Made by a program: the position numbers and the translations under genes
Shown here: piece after piece, positions 1 to 8,439 of the stretch
How the letters are laid out: each line of letters opens with the position of its first letter
How positions within the stretch are numbered: the stretch's first letter is position 1
Source of the DNA: JAKACA01 sp050010115
GTDB lineage: Bacteria > Actinomycetota > Acidimicrobiia > Acidimicrobiales > Bog-793
Assembly (NCBI GenBank): GCA_050010115.1
Contig: JBEKLQ010000025.1
Coordinates: 1 to 39,733 of the forward strand
Length of the DNA: 39,733 nt
Direction: 5' to 3'
Notes under the pieces: generated by a model
The model's input: the letters and a program-made list of their open reading frames with translations, nothing else
Told to the model about the DNA's origin: nothing
Databases searched by the model: none

Positions 1-961
1 GCCAGCTGGACACCTTGTCGAAGGCCGACTGGATGCCACCGCCGGCGCGCTCCACGATGCTCGAGAAGCGTTTGCGGTAGTGGGCGAACGCCGCGTCGAA
101 CTCGGCGGACGGCGGGGGTTCCTGGCCGCGGCGAATGTAGGTGCCCGACCGGATCCGGTCGTAGTCGCCGGAGGAGACCCAGGCGATCAGCTCTTTGACG
201 CGCCTGACCGGGAAGGGGTGGGTCTTGCCGATCTCCTGCCAGAAACGCGTGTACCGCGAGAAGGGGCTCGGCTCCTCCTGGTACTCGGTGGCCTGGGTGA
301 TGAAGGCGTCGAGATTGAGCTGCTTCACGGGCCCGCCGGCCATGCGCATCAGCGTTCGGCAGGGGAGCAGGGGATCGCCGGTCACGAGTGCGGACGCCCG
401 GTCGGCTGTGAGCTCGGCCATGCGAGACCACTCCAGTAGCGCGAAGTACAGGCCCCGGAGGGGGAGCCCAGCCAGCGGTTGGCCGCGCAGGACGCCGGTC
501 AGGATCTTCCGCGTCAGCTCGAGGGTCGTCGTGAGCCCCACGTGGTCGGCGAGTACGTGCCCCATCTCGTGGGCCAGCACCGATCGGAGCTCGTCCTCCT
601 CGAAGCCGGCGACGAGGCCGGACATCACGAGCGTGACGGGTTCGTGGGTGCCGATCGTGAGAGCGTTGCCGACGGGCTCTTGAGTCACGTAGAGCGCGGG
701 GCATTTCGCGATGTCGAGCGTGTTGGCGCACTCGCGCTGGAGCGCCCAAGCCGGGGGCATCTGGTCCTCACCGAGCCGCACGGAGTTGCCCAGCAACAGC
801 TGGCGGTACCGGCGCTCATAGCTGAACTCGGAGATCTTCTTCACGACCGAGTCGAGCATCGGGACCGAGTGCAGCGCAGCGGACGCCGCCCGGTCGGCTG
901 GATGGGCGAACGCCTGAGCGCTGATGCCCTCGTATCTGAGAGCCGGTTCGAGCGTCGTCAT
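1..961 (-). CDS. M48-family zinc metalloprotease (C-terminus cut by window edge)
   Basis: Membrane- or cytosol-associated zinc endopeptidase of the M48 (HtpX/Ste24-like) family, inferred from motifs. About 320 codons are present, and the reading frame is still open at position 1, so the C-terminus lies outside the window. The zinc motif HEMGH is at about residues 131-135 (coded at 557-571), and the downstream third-ligand segment ELTADRAS follows about 60 residues later, as expected for M48. The start ATG at 961-959 gives MTTLEPALRYEG. No strong signal peptide or transmembrane helix is visible in the N-terminal 100 residues, unlike classical HtpX, so this is more like the soluble M48 proteins of actinobacteria. 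It is divergent from the MOSC gene with a 155-bp gap. The family call is strong; substrate and location are unknown. Confidence 0.88.
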   Translation of the reverse strand, partial: MTTLEPALRYEGISAQAFAHPADRAASAALHSVPMLDSVVKKISEFSYERRYRQLLLGNSVRLGEDQMPPAWALQRECANTLDIAKCPALYVTQEPVGNALTIGTHEPVTLVMSGLVAGFEEDELRSVLAHEMGHVLADHVGLTTTLELTRKILTGVLRGQPLAGLPLRGLYFALLEWSRMAELTADRASALVTGDPLLPCRTLMRMAGGPVKQLNLDAFITQATEYQEEPSPFSRYTRFWQEIGKTHPFPVRRVKELIAWVSSGDYDRIRSGTYIRRGQEPPPSAEFDAAFAHYRKRFSSIVERAGGGIQSAFDKVSSW

Positions 962-1116
962 CACAGCACCCCCTGTAGCGGTCTTCCTCTGTCTAGTCCA
1001 CCGGGCTACCGGAATCCTCGCGGCCAGGCGAGCGGCCCGAGGCGAGAGATCTGCCTCGCCGGAGAAGGCCTTGGCCATGTCAGCCTACGACTAAGCGCGC
1101 GCGACATGATGGAACG

Positions 1117-1674
1117 ATGCGCCACCTTTCGACCGCCGAGCTCGAGATGGGACTCGACGACATCAGGCAGTCACCGGCCGACCAAGGCACCGTCCGCCTG
1201 ATCGTGCGCCGGCCCGGAGTCGACGAGCGGGAGACGCCGGCCGAGGCGACGCTCGACTGCACCGAAGGGCTCGTCGGTGACACGTGGCGGGTGCGGGGGA
1301 GCTCCAGGACTCCTGACGGCTCGGCCAACCCCGAGGCTCAGATCACCGTCATGAACGCCCGGGCTGCTGCGCTCGTGGCCATCGAAGAGGACCGCTGGAA
1401 GCTGGCGGGGGATCAGATCTACGCGGACTTGGACTTGAGCCTTGCGAACCTCCCGGCCGGCACGCGGCTGCGGCTCGGCACCGCCGTGATCGAGGTCTCC
1501 GCTCACTCGCATTCGGGCTGTGCCAAGTTCACGGCGCGTTTCGGCCTGGAGGCGATGCACTTCGTGAACTCCGAGGCCGGCAAGGCGCTACGGCTACGCG
1601 GCCTCAACGCCCGGGTCGTGACCGGAGGTGTCGTGCGGGTCGGTGATGTGATCACGAAGGAGCCGTCACCGTGA
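1117..1674 (+). CDS. MOSC domain protein
   Basis: A 185-residue protein consisting essentially of one MOSC domain (the molybdenum-cofactor sulfurase C-terminal fold). MOSC proteins are thought to carry or transfer sulfur or to act as simple molybdenum-cofactor-dependent reductases. Visible landmarks are the segment GDQIYADLDLSLANL (the stand-alone MOSC pattern in which a new ligand-binding strand follows a GDQ/GEN turn), LRLGTAVIEVS, and the conserved cysteine in HSGCAKFTARFG that is used as sulfur or metal ligand in the family. The chosen start ATG gives MRHLSTAELEMG and is preceded by a GGAACG stretch, a weak ribosome site. It stands alone, convergent with the lipase gene downstream. The specific substrate cannot be told from sequence. 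Confidence 0.85.
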   Translation: MRHLSTAELEMGLDDIRQSPADQGTVRLIVRRPGVDERETPAEATLDCTEGLVGDTWRVRGSSRTPDGSANPEAQITVMNARAAALVAIEEDRWKLAGDQIYADLDLSLANLPAGTRLRLGTAVIEVSAHSHSGCAKFTARFGLEAMHFVNSEAGKALRLRGLNARVVTGGVVRVGDVITKEPSP

Positions 1675-1768
1675 TCTCGCTTGACGACCCGAACGCCCGG
1701 ATCAGGTGATGGCGGCTGCTGGCTGGAGGAGCCGACGACTTCGTGTGGCCTCCGGGCGCTGAGCAGGA

Positions 1769-2596
1769 TCAAGCACCAGGATGGGGGCGGAGCATTGGCC
1801 GGAGGTTCGGCGGTATCTGCATCGAGTGCCAGTGGCCGGCGGGCTGAGCGAGGCGGTCCGCGATCGCCCAGAGCGCAGCGGGATGGTGTCCGAGCCCGCA
1901 GTGGCTACCGGTCACCTCGAGCGTCTCATGGTTGCCATCCGTGGTGTCGAGGCACGCCTTCCACGGCACGATGCCGTCTGACCTCGAGAATATCGACGTG
2001 GACGGAACCGGGAGGGGTTCGTCGCCGGGCGGGTAGGCAGGCCGTGGGAACCCGCGCCGTGCGGCCATCGCACGCATGACGGGCGCGGCGACGCTCTCCT
2101 CGGCCGGCACGGGTCGGAACGGGCTGCCGAGCGTCACGACGCCTCTGACCCACTCGGGCACTCGGCGGGCGATCTGGCGGGCGTAGATGCCACCGAGGCT
2201 CCAGCCGACGAGGCTGGTGGGCCGTCCGTCATGCAGGCGGAGGTCTGACACCCGGGCTCGCAGGGCGTCGAGCAGCTCCGGTGTCGGGATGTTGCGACCG
2301 AGCTCGAAGGCGATGACGTCATAGCCGAGCGACTCCAGCAGGCGCCGCATCGGGCCGGTCGAGCGGTCGCTCGCCAAGAAACCGGGCATCACGAGTACCG
2401 GATGCCCGTCACCACGGGGCGCGTGGAGCAGCAGCCGCCGCGAGGCTCTGAACCACGCGAGCTCGGCGACGGCCCGGGGGATCTCCGTCGCCGTCAGGGC
2501 CGGATGGGGCCGCGTGCGGCGGGCGGTGCGGGCGGCGGGGGCGGCGGTCGAAGCTGGTTGGTCGACCGCGTCGGTCATTCGAGGAGATGTCGGCAT
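1769..2596 (-). CDS. alpha/beta hydrolase (lipase/esterase-like)
   Basis: About 275 residues with an alpha/beta-hydrolase fold. The nucleophile elbow is GWSLGG (GxSxG, Ser in LVGWSLGGIYA); the likely acid is the Asp of FSRSDGIVPW and the likely base His is in TGSHCGLGHHP. The oxyanion-side strand reads HPVLVMPGFLASD. No signal peptide is evident, so a cytosolic esterase or lipase is likely. Two starts are possible, ATG 2596 (MPTSPRM) or ATG 2578 (MTDAVDQ); neither has a clear ribosome site, and the first 45 residues are low-complexity. The frame is open further upstream to 2710 but would overlap the divergent acyltransferase gene. The gene is divergent from a WS/DGAT acyltransferase 69 bp away, so a role in turnover of acylglycerols or wax esters is a reasonable inference but not shown. 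Confidence 0.85.
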   Translation of the reverse strand: MPTSPRMTDAVDQPASTAAPAARTARRTRPHPALTATEIPRAVAELAWFRASRRLLLHAPRGDGHPVLVMPGFLASDRSTGPMRRLLESLGYDVIAFELGRNIPTPELLDALRARVSDLRLHDGRPTSLVGWSLGGIYARQIARRVPEWVRGVVTLGSPFRPVPAEESVAAPVMRAMAARRGFPRPAYPPGDEPLPVPSTSIFSRSDGIVPWKACLDTTDGNHETLEVTGSHCGLGHHPAALWAIADRLAQPAGHWHSMQIPPNLRPMLRPHPGA

Positions 2597-2650
2597 CTCG
2601 ACTGAACTGTACCGTGGTGGGGCGCTGGGCGGTCTGTCCAGCCGGGAGTC

Positions 2651-2657
2651 AAGGAGG
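2651..2657 (+). promoter_or_regulatory. Shine-Dalgarno deciding the WS/DGAT start
   Basis: AAGGAGG at 2651-2657 is an almost ideal ribosome-binding site. It overlaps the upstream GTG (2657) that would otherwise be the longest-frame start and lies 8 nt before the TTG at 2666. This argues for translation from TTG 2666, giving MSVDRMSPLD, which also matches the usual N-terminus of the family (a few residues before the conserved SPLDA). Confidence 0.7.
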
Positions 2658-2665
2658 TGCTGGCG

Positions 2666-4063
2666 TTGTCGGTTGACCGGATGAGCCCGCTCGACGCCAC
2701 GTTCCTCCACGTCGAGGACGCGGTGTCACACATGCACATCGCGTCCACCCTCGTGTTCGAGGGCCCGGCGCCGCGTTACGAAGACCTCCTCGCCATGATC
2801 GCGGGCAAGCTGCAGCTCGTCCCTCGTTATCGCAAGGTCGTGCAGTTCGTACCATTGAATCTCGGGCGACCGGTCTGGGCGGACGACGCGCACTTCCAGC
2901 TCGAGTATCACGTGCGTCACACGGCGTTGCCGTCCCCTGGGGGTGTCGAGGAGCTCCGCCGGCTCATCGGGCGCGTGATGAGCCAGCAGCTGGACCGGAA
3001 TCGCCCGCTATGGGAGCTCTGGATGGTGGAGGGGCTCGGCGACGGTCAGTGGGCGATCATGTCGAAGGTTCATCACTGCATGGTCGACGGCGTGTCGGGT
3101 ACCGAGCTCTTGACTGTTGTGCTCGATCTCCTCCCGGATCCGCCGCGACCGGATCCCGCGTTGTGGCACCCGCAGCAGCCGCCTACTCCGGTGGCGCTGG
3201 CGCTCGAGGCTGTCGGCGAGATGGCCGTGAGCCCGTTCGAGCAGATGCGGGCCGTGCGCGCAGCGACCCGGGTGCCACGCCACGCCTTCGAGCAGGCGCG
3301 CCAGGCCACCCAAGGCCTCGCCGGGTTGGCGGGGCTCATCCGCCCGACCCCGGCCTCGAGTCTCAACGGGCCGATCGGGCCTCACCGCCGTTATGCCTGG
3401 GCGGCGACGTCGGTCGACGATATCAAGCGCATTCGCAAGGGCATCGGCGGGACATTCAACGACGTGGTGCTGGCGGCGATCACGGGCGGGTTTCGTCGGC
3501 TGCTCGAATCACGGGGCGAACCGGTTGACCGGGTGCTGCGGACGATGGTCCCGGTCTCGGTCCGGCCGAGGGACGATCGAGGTGTCGCCGTGGGCGACGG
3601 CTCCATGGCCAACAAGGTGTCTGCCATGTTCGCCGAGCTTCCTGTCGGCCTGCCCGATCCCGTCGAGCGGTTGCACGCGGTGAGCATCCAGTTGGCCAAC
3701 CTGAAGGAGTCCCGCCAAGCGGTGGCAGGGGAGGCGCTCACGTCATTGTCCGGTTTTGCGCCGCCGGCGCTGCTCGCGCTCGGGGCTCGCATCGCCACGA
3801 AGGCGGCACAGCGCAACGTCAACACCGTGACCACGAATGTGCCCGGGCCGCAGATCCCGCTGTACGTCCTCGGGCGCAAGATGCTCTCCGCTTACCCGTA
3901 TGTGCCGCTCGCCGGGCAGATCCGCATCGGCGTCGCCATCTTCTCCTACGACGGGCACGTGACCTTCGGCGTCACGGGCGACTACGACACGACGGCCGAC
4001 ATCGAGGTGTTGTGCCAGGGGATCGAGGGGGAGTTGGCCGACCTGCTTGCGGCAGCCGACTGA
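2666..4063 (+). CDS. WS/DGAT-family acyltransferase (wax ester synthase / diacylglycerol O-acyltransferase)
   Basis: Bifunctional-type O-acyltransferase of 465 residues. It transfers acyl chains from acyl-CoA to diacylglycerol or long-chain alcohols to make storage lipid, usually at the membrane/lipid-droplet interface. The N-terminal SPLDATFLHVE is the family opening. The catalytic HHxxxDG motif is present intact as HHCMVDG (about residues 136-142), preceded by the conserved LDRNRPLWELW block. The C-terminal domain contains the conserved NVNTVTTNVPGPQIPLYVLG and a region ending GVAIFSYDGHVTFGVTGD. Length is typical of actinobacterial members. The TTG start is chosen because AAGGAGG lies 8 nt upstream. 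The gene is divergent from a lipase-like hydrolase and convergent with the CapA-like gene, 18 bp away. Substrate preference (wax ester versus triacylglycerol) cannot be read from sequence. Confidence 0.95.
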   Translation: MSVDRMSPLDATFLHVEDAVSHMHIASTLVFEGPAPRYEDLLAMIAGKLQLVPRYRKVVQFVPLNLGRPVWADDAHFQLEYHVRHTALPSPGGVEELRRLIGRVMSQQLDRNRPLWELWMVEGLGDGQWAIMSKVHHCMVDGVSGTELLTVVLDLLPDPPRPDPALWHPQQPPTPVALALEAVGEMAVSPFEQMRAVRAATRVPRHAFEQARQATQGLAGLAGLIRPTPASSLNGPIGPHRRYAWAATSVDDIKRIRKGIGGTFNDVVLAAITGGFRRLLESRGEPVDRVLRTMVPVSVRPRDDRGVAVGDGSMANKVSAMFAELPVGLPDPVERLHAVSIQLANLKESRQAVAGEALTSLSGFAPPALLALGARIATKAAQRNVNTVTTNVPGPQIPLYVLGRKMLSAYPYVPLAGQIRIGVAIFSYDGHVTFGVTGDYDTTADIEVLCQGIEGELADLLAAAD

Positions 4064-4081
4064 CGCCTTCGGTTGAGCGCC

Positions 4082-5314
4082 TCAGGGCGGGGTGATGATG
4101 CCGGCTGGCGAGAGCTTGGCCGCCGAATCCCCGAAATCCTCCTCTGACAGCTGAGCGACAAAAGCCCTGGCGCCGCCGCCCGGGACGGGTTGGCCGGCGT
4201 CGACGAATTGGATCGGGTAGATCCGGGCGCTCTCGAAGGCGCCGCTGGCTGACAAGGTCACATGCAAGATGATGCTCATGTCGAGGTCACCGGCGGTGGA
4301 GAAATCGCCGTAGCTGCCGAAGTCGCCGAGGCTGTAGGCGATCAGATGACCCTTGTAGAACTGCATCCCACGGTCGACGTGCGGACCGCTCGCGATGACG
4401 AGGCTCGCGCCAGCGTCGATGGCCATGTGGGCGAACGCTTCCGCGTTCCCGCGGTCCTCCCCGAGGTAGTACTCCTCCTGCCCCGTCACGCGATCCGCGT
4501 CGGCACCTTCGGCTCCGGCGTGCATGTATACGACGACGAACCTGGCCTCCGTGCGGGCTCGTCTGATGAGGCTCGCGCCAGCCGGCAGGTCGAGCAGGTT
4601 GGCGTCGTAGCTGTACGGGGCGAAGGCGACAAACGCCACCGGTACGCCATTGGCGTGCACGAGGGTGATCTCGCCCGGCAACCCGGTCTGCGCCATGCCG
4701 GCGGCGTGGATCGACTGAACCGTCTGCGCCTGACCCGCTGGGCCGTAGTCGTAGGAGTGGTTGTTGGCGTCGTTGAGGATCGTGAAGCCGGCGTCCTTCA
4801 GGTACTGCGCGTAGTCCGGCGGGTCTTTGAACGCGAAGCACTCTGACGACGGACCGCTCAGCTTGCTGCACTTGCTGGTTGTCGCCGTCGTGAGCGTTCC
4901 CTCGAGGTTGCCGAAGACGATCTGCGTGCCGGAATCAAGCTCGGCTTTCACGGGGTCGAAGTACGTGGCCGGATCCGGCGGCAGGTACGGCGTGTTGCCG
5001 AGCATCGTGTCGCCGACGGCCGAGATCGTCACGGAGGCTTCAGGTGTGGGATCGGTGGTGACGGTCGTGCCCGGGCTCGTCGAGGTCGTCCCAGCAGTCG
5101 AGCTCGTTACGTGCGACAGCGTCGTGGTCACGTGCGCCCGCGTGGTCGACTGGGAGGCGCAGGCCGCCAGCACGAGGGAGCCGAAGGCGAACAATGCTAG
5201 GGCGATGCCGGCCTTCGAGCGTGCGGGTGCGGTGCGACTGGACGCGATTGCCTGAGGATAGAGGACGGCCCGGCTCGGCGATGGCATTTCGGAGCCATCT
5301 TGTGACAACTCCAT
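4082..5314 (-). CDS. CapA-like lipoprotein (PGA_cap metallophosphatase-like fold)
   Basis: About 410 residues. A lipoprotein signal with hydrophobic core IALALFAFGSLVLAAC ends in a lipobox cysteine (LAAC-AS). A Thr/Ser-rich linker follows, then a CapA/PgsA-type domain with a calcineurin-like fold. Diagnostic blocks are ISAVGDTMLGNTP, VFGNLEGTLT, NDANNHSYDYGPAG and VVVYMHAGAEG, with a late GPHVDRGMQFYKGHLIAYSLGDF. In Bacillus, CapA homologues belong to poly-gamma-glutamate capsule export; in actinobacteria most are orphans of unknown substrate, and no capB/capC partner is seen here. The start at ATG 5314 (MELSQDGSEM) is preferred because AAGGA lies 10 nt upstream; a longer frame would run into the divergent SGNH gene. 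It is an anchored, extracytoplasmic protein. Confidence 0.88.
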   Translation of the reverse strand: MELSQDGSEMPSPSRAVLYPQAIASSRTAPARSKAGIALALFAFGSLVLAACASQSTTRAHVTTTLSHVTSSTAGTTSTSPGTTVTTDPTPEASVTISAVGDTMLGNTPYLPPDPATYFDPVKAELDSGTQIVFGNLEGTLTTATTSKCSKLSGPSSECFAFKDPPDYAQYLKDAGFTILNDANNHSYDYGPAGQAQTVQSIHAAGMAQTGLPGEITLVHANGVPVAFVAFAPYSYDANLLDLPAGASLIRRARTEARFVVVYMHAGAEGADADRVTGQEEYYLGEDRGNAEAFAHMAIDAGASLVIASGPHVDRGMQFYKGHLIAYSLGDFGSYGDFSTAGDLDMSIILHVTLSASGAFESARIYPIQFVDAGQPVPGGGARAFVAQLSEEDFGDSAAKLSPAGIITPP

Positions 5315-5364
5315 GTCGCCAGATTCCTTGCAACGTCCAGGGATGCAATAGCGTCTAGGGAGTT

Positions 5365-6654
5365 GTGACTCGACGTTTGCGCCTTCGCGCCCTCGGAACC
5401 GGAGCTGCCGTAGTCGTGGCCCTTGCGGCTGGCGTCGCCGTCGCGGGCTCCACGAACTCAGCGGTGACCGGATCTCGCCGGTGCCCGACTGGCGCGCCCT
5501 CGAAGTCGTGCCCGTCTCGATCCACGACCGCACCCAGCTCGTCACTGCCTCCGTCCACCATCGGGCATCCGGCACGCCCGGCACCTCACCGGCCGGCCCG
5601 CATCGACGACGGCTCGCTCGGGTTCGGTTCGCCCCGCCTCGCCTGCACGCTGCTCACCCGCGGCGAGATCTGGCGGGAGTTCGGTGGCCCTGTTGGGCAG
5701 CCCACGCCGACGTACCCCTACTGCCAGTGGTTGGTGGGGCAGAACTCGTTCCTGGCCCTGCAGGTGATGCCCCACGTCTCGTTCGACACCGCTACGCAGT
5801 ACGTCGACACGCTCGTGACGGTGAAGGGCCTCGGGCAGCAAGCGATCATCGCGAACAACCGGTACCTCTACTTCACCCAAGGCTCTACGTCGTACTGGCT
5901 CTTGTACCAGACGCCCGGCGATTTCAGCTCCCTCAACACCGCCCAGCTCGTCGCTCTCGGCCATGATGTCCTCGCCCATGGCCTGGCTTCCGGCCGTGTC
6001 GGGCTGCCGCGCCCCGGCCCGCCGGGGCCAACCATCTACTTCGCCGGCGACTCGACCGCCGCCGGGCCCGAATGGGCCTGGTGGGCATACCACGAGAACG
6101 GCACGACGACCCGGACGCTGGCTGAGTACCAGGTCGGTACGGGCCTCGTGCGCAGCGACTTCTTCGACTGGTCTCGGCACCTGCTGGCTGTGGCGGCCGA
6201 GCGCCGGCCGAAGCTGGTGATCTGGATGGGCAGCGCCAATGACGGCCAGGAGATCCTCGTGGACGGGGAGTACCGCGCCGTCGGGACCCCGCTCTGGGAC
6301 GCCGCCTACGCGAAGACGGTTGGCGACACGATGCAGTCACTGCTCGACGAAGGCTGCAAGGTGCTGTGGATCGGCGAGCTGGCGATGCAGGATCCGACGC
6401 TCAACGCCTCCATGCAGGTGATCGACACGATCTTCGCCGAGGAGGCCGCGAAGCACCCGGGGGTCGTGTTCTTCAACCCGGGGACTGTGCTCGACGGACC
6501 GCACGGCAGCTACGCAGGGAGTCTCATGATCCACGGCCATCTGACGCCGGTACGCCTCGACGGCATCCACCTCAACATCGCTGGCAGCATCGTCCTTGCC
6601 GATGCCGTCGCCAAGTACGTCGGCCGGATGCTCGGCGTCAGGGTGCCCTCGTAG
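5365..6654 (+). CDS. secreted SGNH/GDSL-type hydrolase with N-terminal extra domain
   Basis: 429 residues. The N-terminal hydrophobic segment (LGTGAAVVVALAAGVAVAGS) is a signal peptide or anchor. A Pro/Ser/Thr-rich spacer is followed by a roughly 120-residue domain (about residues 88-205, with CTLLTRGEIWREFGGP and a second cysteine in YPYCQWLV), loosely reminiscent of small DUF3558-like sensor domains. A C-terminal SGNH hydrolase then begins with IYFAGDSTAAG (nucleophile Ser about residue 230). It contains WMGSANDGQE (block III Asn) and ends with the Asp/His block DGIHLN. SGNH enzymes with this arrangement usually act on acyl groups of cell-wall polymers. The start is GTG 5365 with TAGGGAG just upstream, though the spacing is tight. 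It is divergent from the CapA-like lipoprotein, and both products are extracytoplasmic. Confidence 0.83.
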   Translation: MTRRLRLRALGTGAAVVVALAAGVAVAGSTNSAVTGSRRCPTGAPSKSCPSRSTTAPSSSLPPSTIGHPARPAPHRPARIDDGSLGFGSPRLACTLLTRGEIWREFGGPVGQPTPTYPYCQWLVGQNSFLALQVMPHVSFDTATQYVDTLVTVKGLGQQAIIANNRYLYFTQGSTSYWLLYQTPGDFSSLNTAQLVALGHDVLAHGLASGRVGLPRPGPPGPTIYFAGDSTAAGPEWAWWAYHENGTTTRTLAEYQVGTGLVRSDFFDWSRHLLAVAAERRPKLVIWMGSANDGQEILVDGEYRAVGTPLWDAAYAKTVGDTMQSLLDEGCKVLWIGELAMQDPTLNASMQVIDTIFAEEAAKHPGVVFFNPGTVLDGPHGSYAGSLMIHGHLTPVRLDGIHLNIAGSIVLADAVAKYVGRMLGVRVPS

Positions 6655-6713
6655 GCCCCTTCGTCGCGGCGGGCTCGCCTCTGGGGGACTCACCCAGGTG
6701 AGACATGATGCGA

Positions 6714-7082
6714 CTACTCCACCGGGCGGGCTCGCCTCACCGTGAGACGGTTCGTGGCGCCGCGCACGACATGGACCCCTTCGGCACGGAGTTGTCGAGC
6801 GTGCTCGCGCTCGTGGCCTGGCACCAACCGGCCGGTCGAGGTGACGACCCGCCACCAGGGAAGGTCAGACCCCGCGCGAGCGAGCAGCATACCCACAGCC
6901 CGTGCCGCTCCCGCAAAGCCCGCCTCTCGCGCCACCTCGCCGTACGTCACGACCTCGCCCGGCTGCAGTCCCGCCAGCACACGCCGGACTTCCAGGGAGA
7001 AACGTCCCTCCGGGTCGCGCCGCCCAGTGGCGTCGCCGCCCGCGGCTGGTGCTTCCCGCCGCCCGGCGAGTCTCGGGACCAT
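6714..7082 (-). CDS. alkyltransferase-like protein (MGMT family, no acceptor cysteine)
   Basis: 122 residues matching only the DNA-binding domain of O6-alkylguanine-DNA alkyltransferases. Conserved blocks are VRRVLAGLQPGEVVTYGEVAREAGF (helix-turn-helix) and AARAVGMLLA with the arginine finger (R61). The active-site motif PCHRV is here PWWRV (W76, W77). Loss of the cysteine defines ATL proteins, which bind alkylated guanine and flag it to nucleotide-excision repair instead of removing the alkyl group; most ATLs have PWHRV, so the second Trp is atypical. The C-terminal GRLVPGHEREHARQLRAEGV also fits. The first 25 residues are not conserved, so the true start may be a little downstream. Its C-terminal coding end shares a 14-bp direct repeat with the preceding intergenic DNA (6667 and 6726). 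Confidence 0.88.
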   Translation of the reverse strand: MVPRLAGRREAPAAGGDATGRRDPEGRFSLEVRRVLAGLQPGEVVTYGEVAREAGFAGAARAVGMLLARAGSDLPWWRVVTSTGRLVPGHEREHARQLRAEGVHVVRGATNRLTVRRARPVE

Positions 7083-7251
7083 GTCTCCATCTTGGCGCGC
7101 GGACGCGGAAGGAGCTTCGGCAAGTGCCTGCTCGCAGGCACCAAATCTCGGTGGCCCGCCGATCGTTGTCCCGGTCTTCCACGACCACTGGACCGTCGTC
7201 TACCCCTAGGGTGTGGCGCAGGTTGCGAGCCAAACCGGAAGGGTGAAAGGC

Positions 7252-7902
7252 ATGTTGATACACCGTTGGGACGCGGCGATCGACGAGACCGAATGGCGGG
7301 ACTTCGTGCGCGCCCAAGGCTTCGGCCATCTCATCGCCCCGGGCCGGGACCGCGAGTACCCGGTGGTGGTGCCGACCCAGTTCGTTCTGATCGAGCCCGA
7401 TGGGGCCTCGGACGTCATTCTCCTCCACCTCGCCCGCCCGAATCCGATCTGGGAGGCGCTCGAGGAGAACCCGCACGTGGTCATGAGCGTGGCGGGTGAC
7501 TGGGCATTCATCCCGTCGTCCTGGAAGGTGACCGGTGACGAGGACCCGGCGCGCGGGATCCCGACGACGTACTACGCAGCCGTGCAGCTCTGCGGCACCG
7601 CTCAGGTCCTGAGCGATCCGGAGGAGACGGCGGCGGTGCTTCGCCAGCAGCTAGCCGTGATCCAGCCGGAGGAGCGGGTCGTAGACCCGTTGGAGCACGG
7701 GGCGACGCTGCGCACGATCCAGGGAATTCGCATCGAGGTGGCCGAGGTACGGGCGAAATTCAAGTACGGCGGCAACGTCGACGTCGATCACCGCGAGGCG
7801 GTGGCCAGCCACCTCCTCGAACGCGGGGGACCGGGCGATGTGGCGGCGGAGCGCCAATTGAGGAGAAGGATGGAGGCAGAGGCACCTGGGCACGACTCGT
7901 GA
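7252..7902 (+). CDS. PaiB-like FMN-binding protein
   Basis: 216 residues of the FMN-binding split-barrel PaiB type, often annotated as FMN-binding negative transcriptional regulator after Bacillus subtilis PaiB. In practice it is a flavin-reductase-like fold whose regulatory role outside Bacillus is unproven. Landmarks are the N-terminal WDAAIDETEWRDFVRAQGFGHL, the strand DVILLHLARPNPIWEAL, VAGDWAFIPSSW with a tyrosine pair in TTYYAAVQLCGTA, and the C-terminal signature VRAKFKYGGNVDVDHREAVASHL. The ATG at 7252 is preferred over the in-frame GTG at 7213 because GGAAGGG lies about 8 nt upstream. The gene stands alone, convergent with the DsrE-like gene. Confidence 0.85.
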   Translation: MLIHRWDAAIDETEWRDFVRAQGFGHLIAPGRDREYPVVVPTQFVLIEPDGASDVILLHLARPNPIWEALEENPHVVMSVAGDWAFIPSSWKVTGDEDPARGIPTTYYAAVQLCGTAQVLSDPEETAAVLRQQLAVIQPEERVVDPLEHGATLRTIQGIRIEVAEVRAKFKYGGNVDVDHREAVASHLLERGGPGDVAAERQLRRRMEAEAPGHDS

Positions 7903-7941
7903 GACGTCGGCCGGCTCAGCCAGCAGGGAGGATCGACTCGA

Positions 7942-8409
7942 TCACGTGAAGATGATCTGGCCGCCGGCGGCGAGCCCGTAGAACTCTCCGACGGTGATGA
8001 TGTCCTTCACCCGATCGATCAGGTCGTCCTTCGTGAGCTCGAACAGGTCGCACGACGCCTTGCAGCCGTACAGCCCGGCGCCAGTGTCGGCGATCATCTC
8101 GATGAACTCGGGGATCGGAGGGATGTCGAGCTTCTCCATCTTCCTCTCCATGTAGTGCGTCATCACGCTGGAGACCCCCGGCAGCCCGCCGGCGAGCGTC
8201 GCGAAATGGAGCCCCGGATTGCCGACGGTTGCGACCTTGATGTGCTCCCACCGCGCCTTTTGAATCGCATCCAGGCCGAAGAACGTGAAGAAGAGGTTCG
8301 CCTCGATTCCCTCGGCCCGGGCGCCGTTCGCCATGATGAGGGCCGGGTAGACGCCCTCAAGCGACCCCTTGGACACGATGATCGAAACCTTCTCGATGCT
8401 GTCACCCAT
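7942..8409 (-). CDS. DsrE/DsrF-like family protein (persulfide handling)
   Basis: About 155 residues of the DsrE2-like peroxiredoxin-family annotation group: small, often oligomeric sulfurtransferase-fold proteins that accept and pass on sulfane sulfur. It opens with VSIIVSKGSLEGVYPALIMANGA, continues with ANLFFTFFGLDAI, and has the conserved cysteine block GLYGCKASC (Cys about 116 and 120), the position used as persulfide carrier in DsrE-type proteins. The end is VGEFYGLAAGGQIIFT. The start is placed at ATG 8409, which has GTAGG 7 nt upstream; GTG 8415 is an in-frame alternative. It is third in a minus-strand cluster after the SQR-like flavoprotein and the DsrC-like carrier (30-bp gap), which supports sulfur transfer between them. 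The exact role is inferred. Confidence 0.85.
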   Translation of the reverse strand: MGDSIEKVSIIVSKGSLEGVYPALIMANGARAEGIEANLFFTFFGLDAIQKARWEHIKVATVGNPGLHFATLAGGLPGVSSVMTHYMERKMEKLDIPPIPEFIEMIADTGAGLYGCKASCDLFELTKDDLIDRVKDIITVGEFYGLAAGGQIIFT

Positions 8410-8439
8410 ATCCACACCTACCTTTCACGAGAGGGAAGC

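Noticed and set aside
479..1201. Long plus-strand open frame opposite the M48 gene
   Set aside because: The minus strand encodes a clear HEMGH metalloprotease; the plus frame has no family motif or ribosome site and is an antisense shadow in GC-rich DNA.
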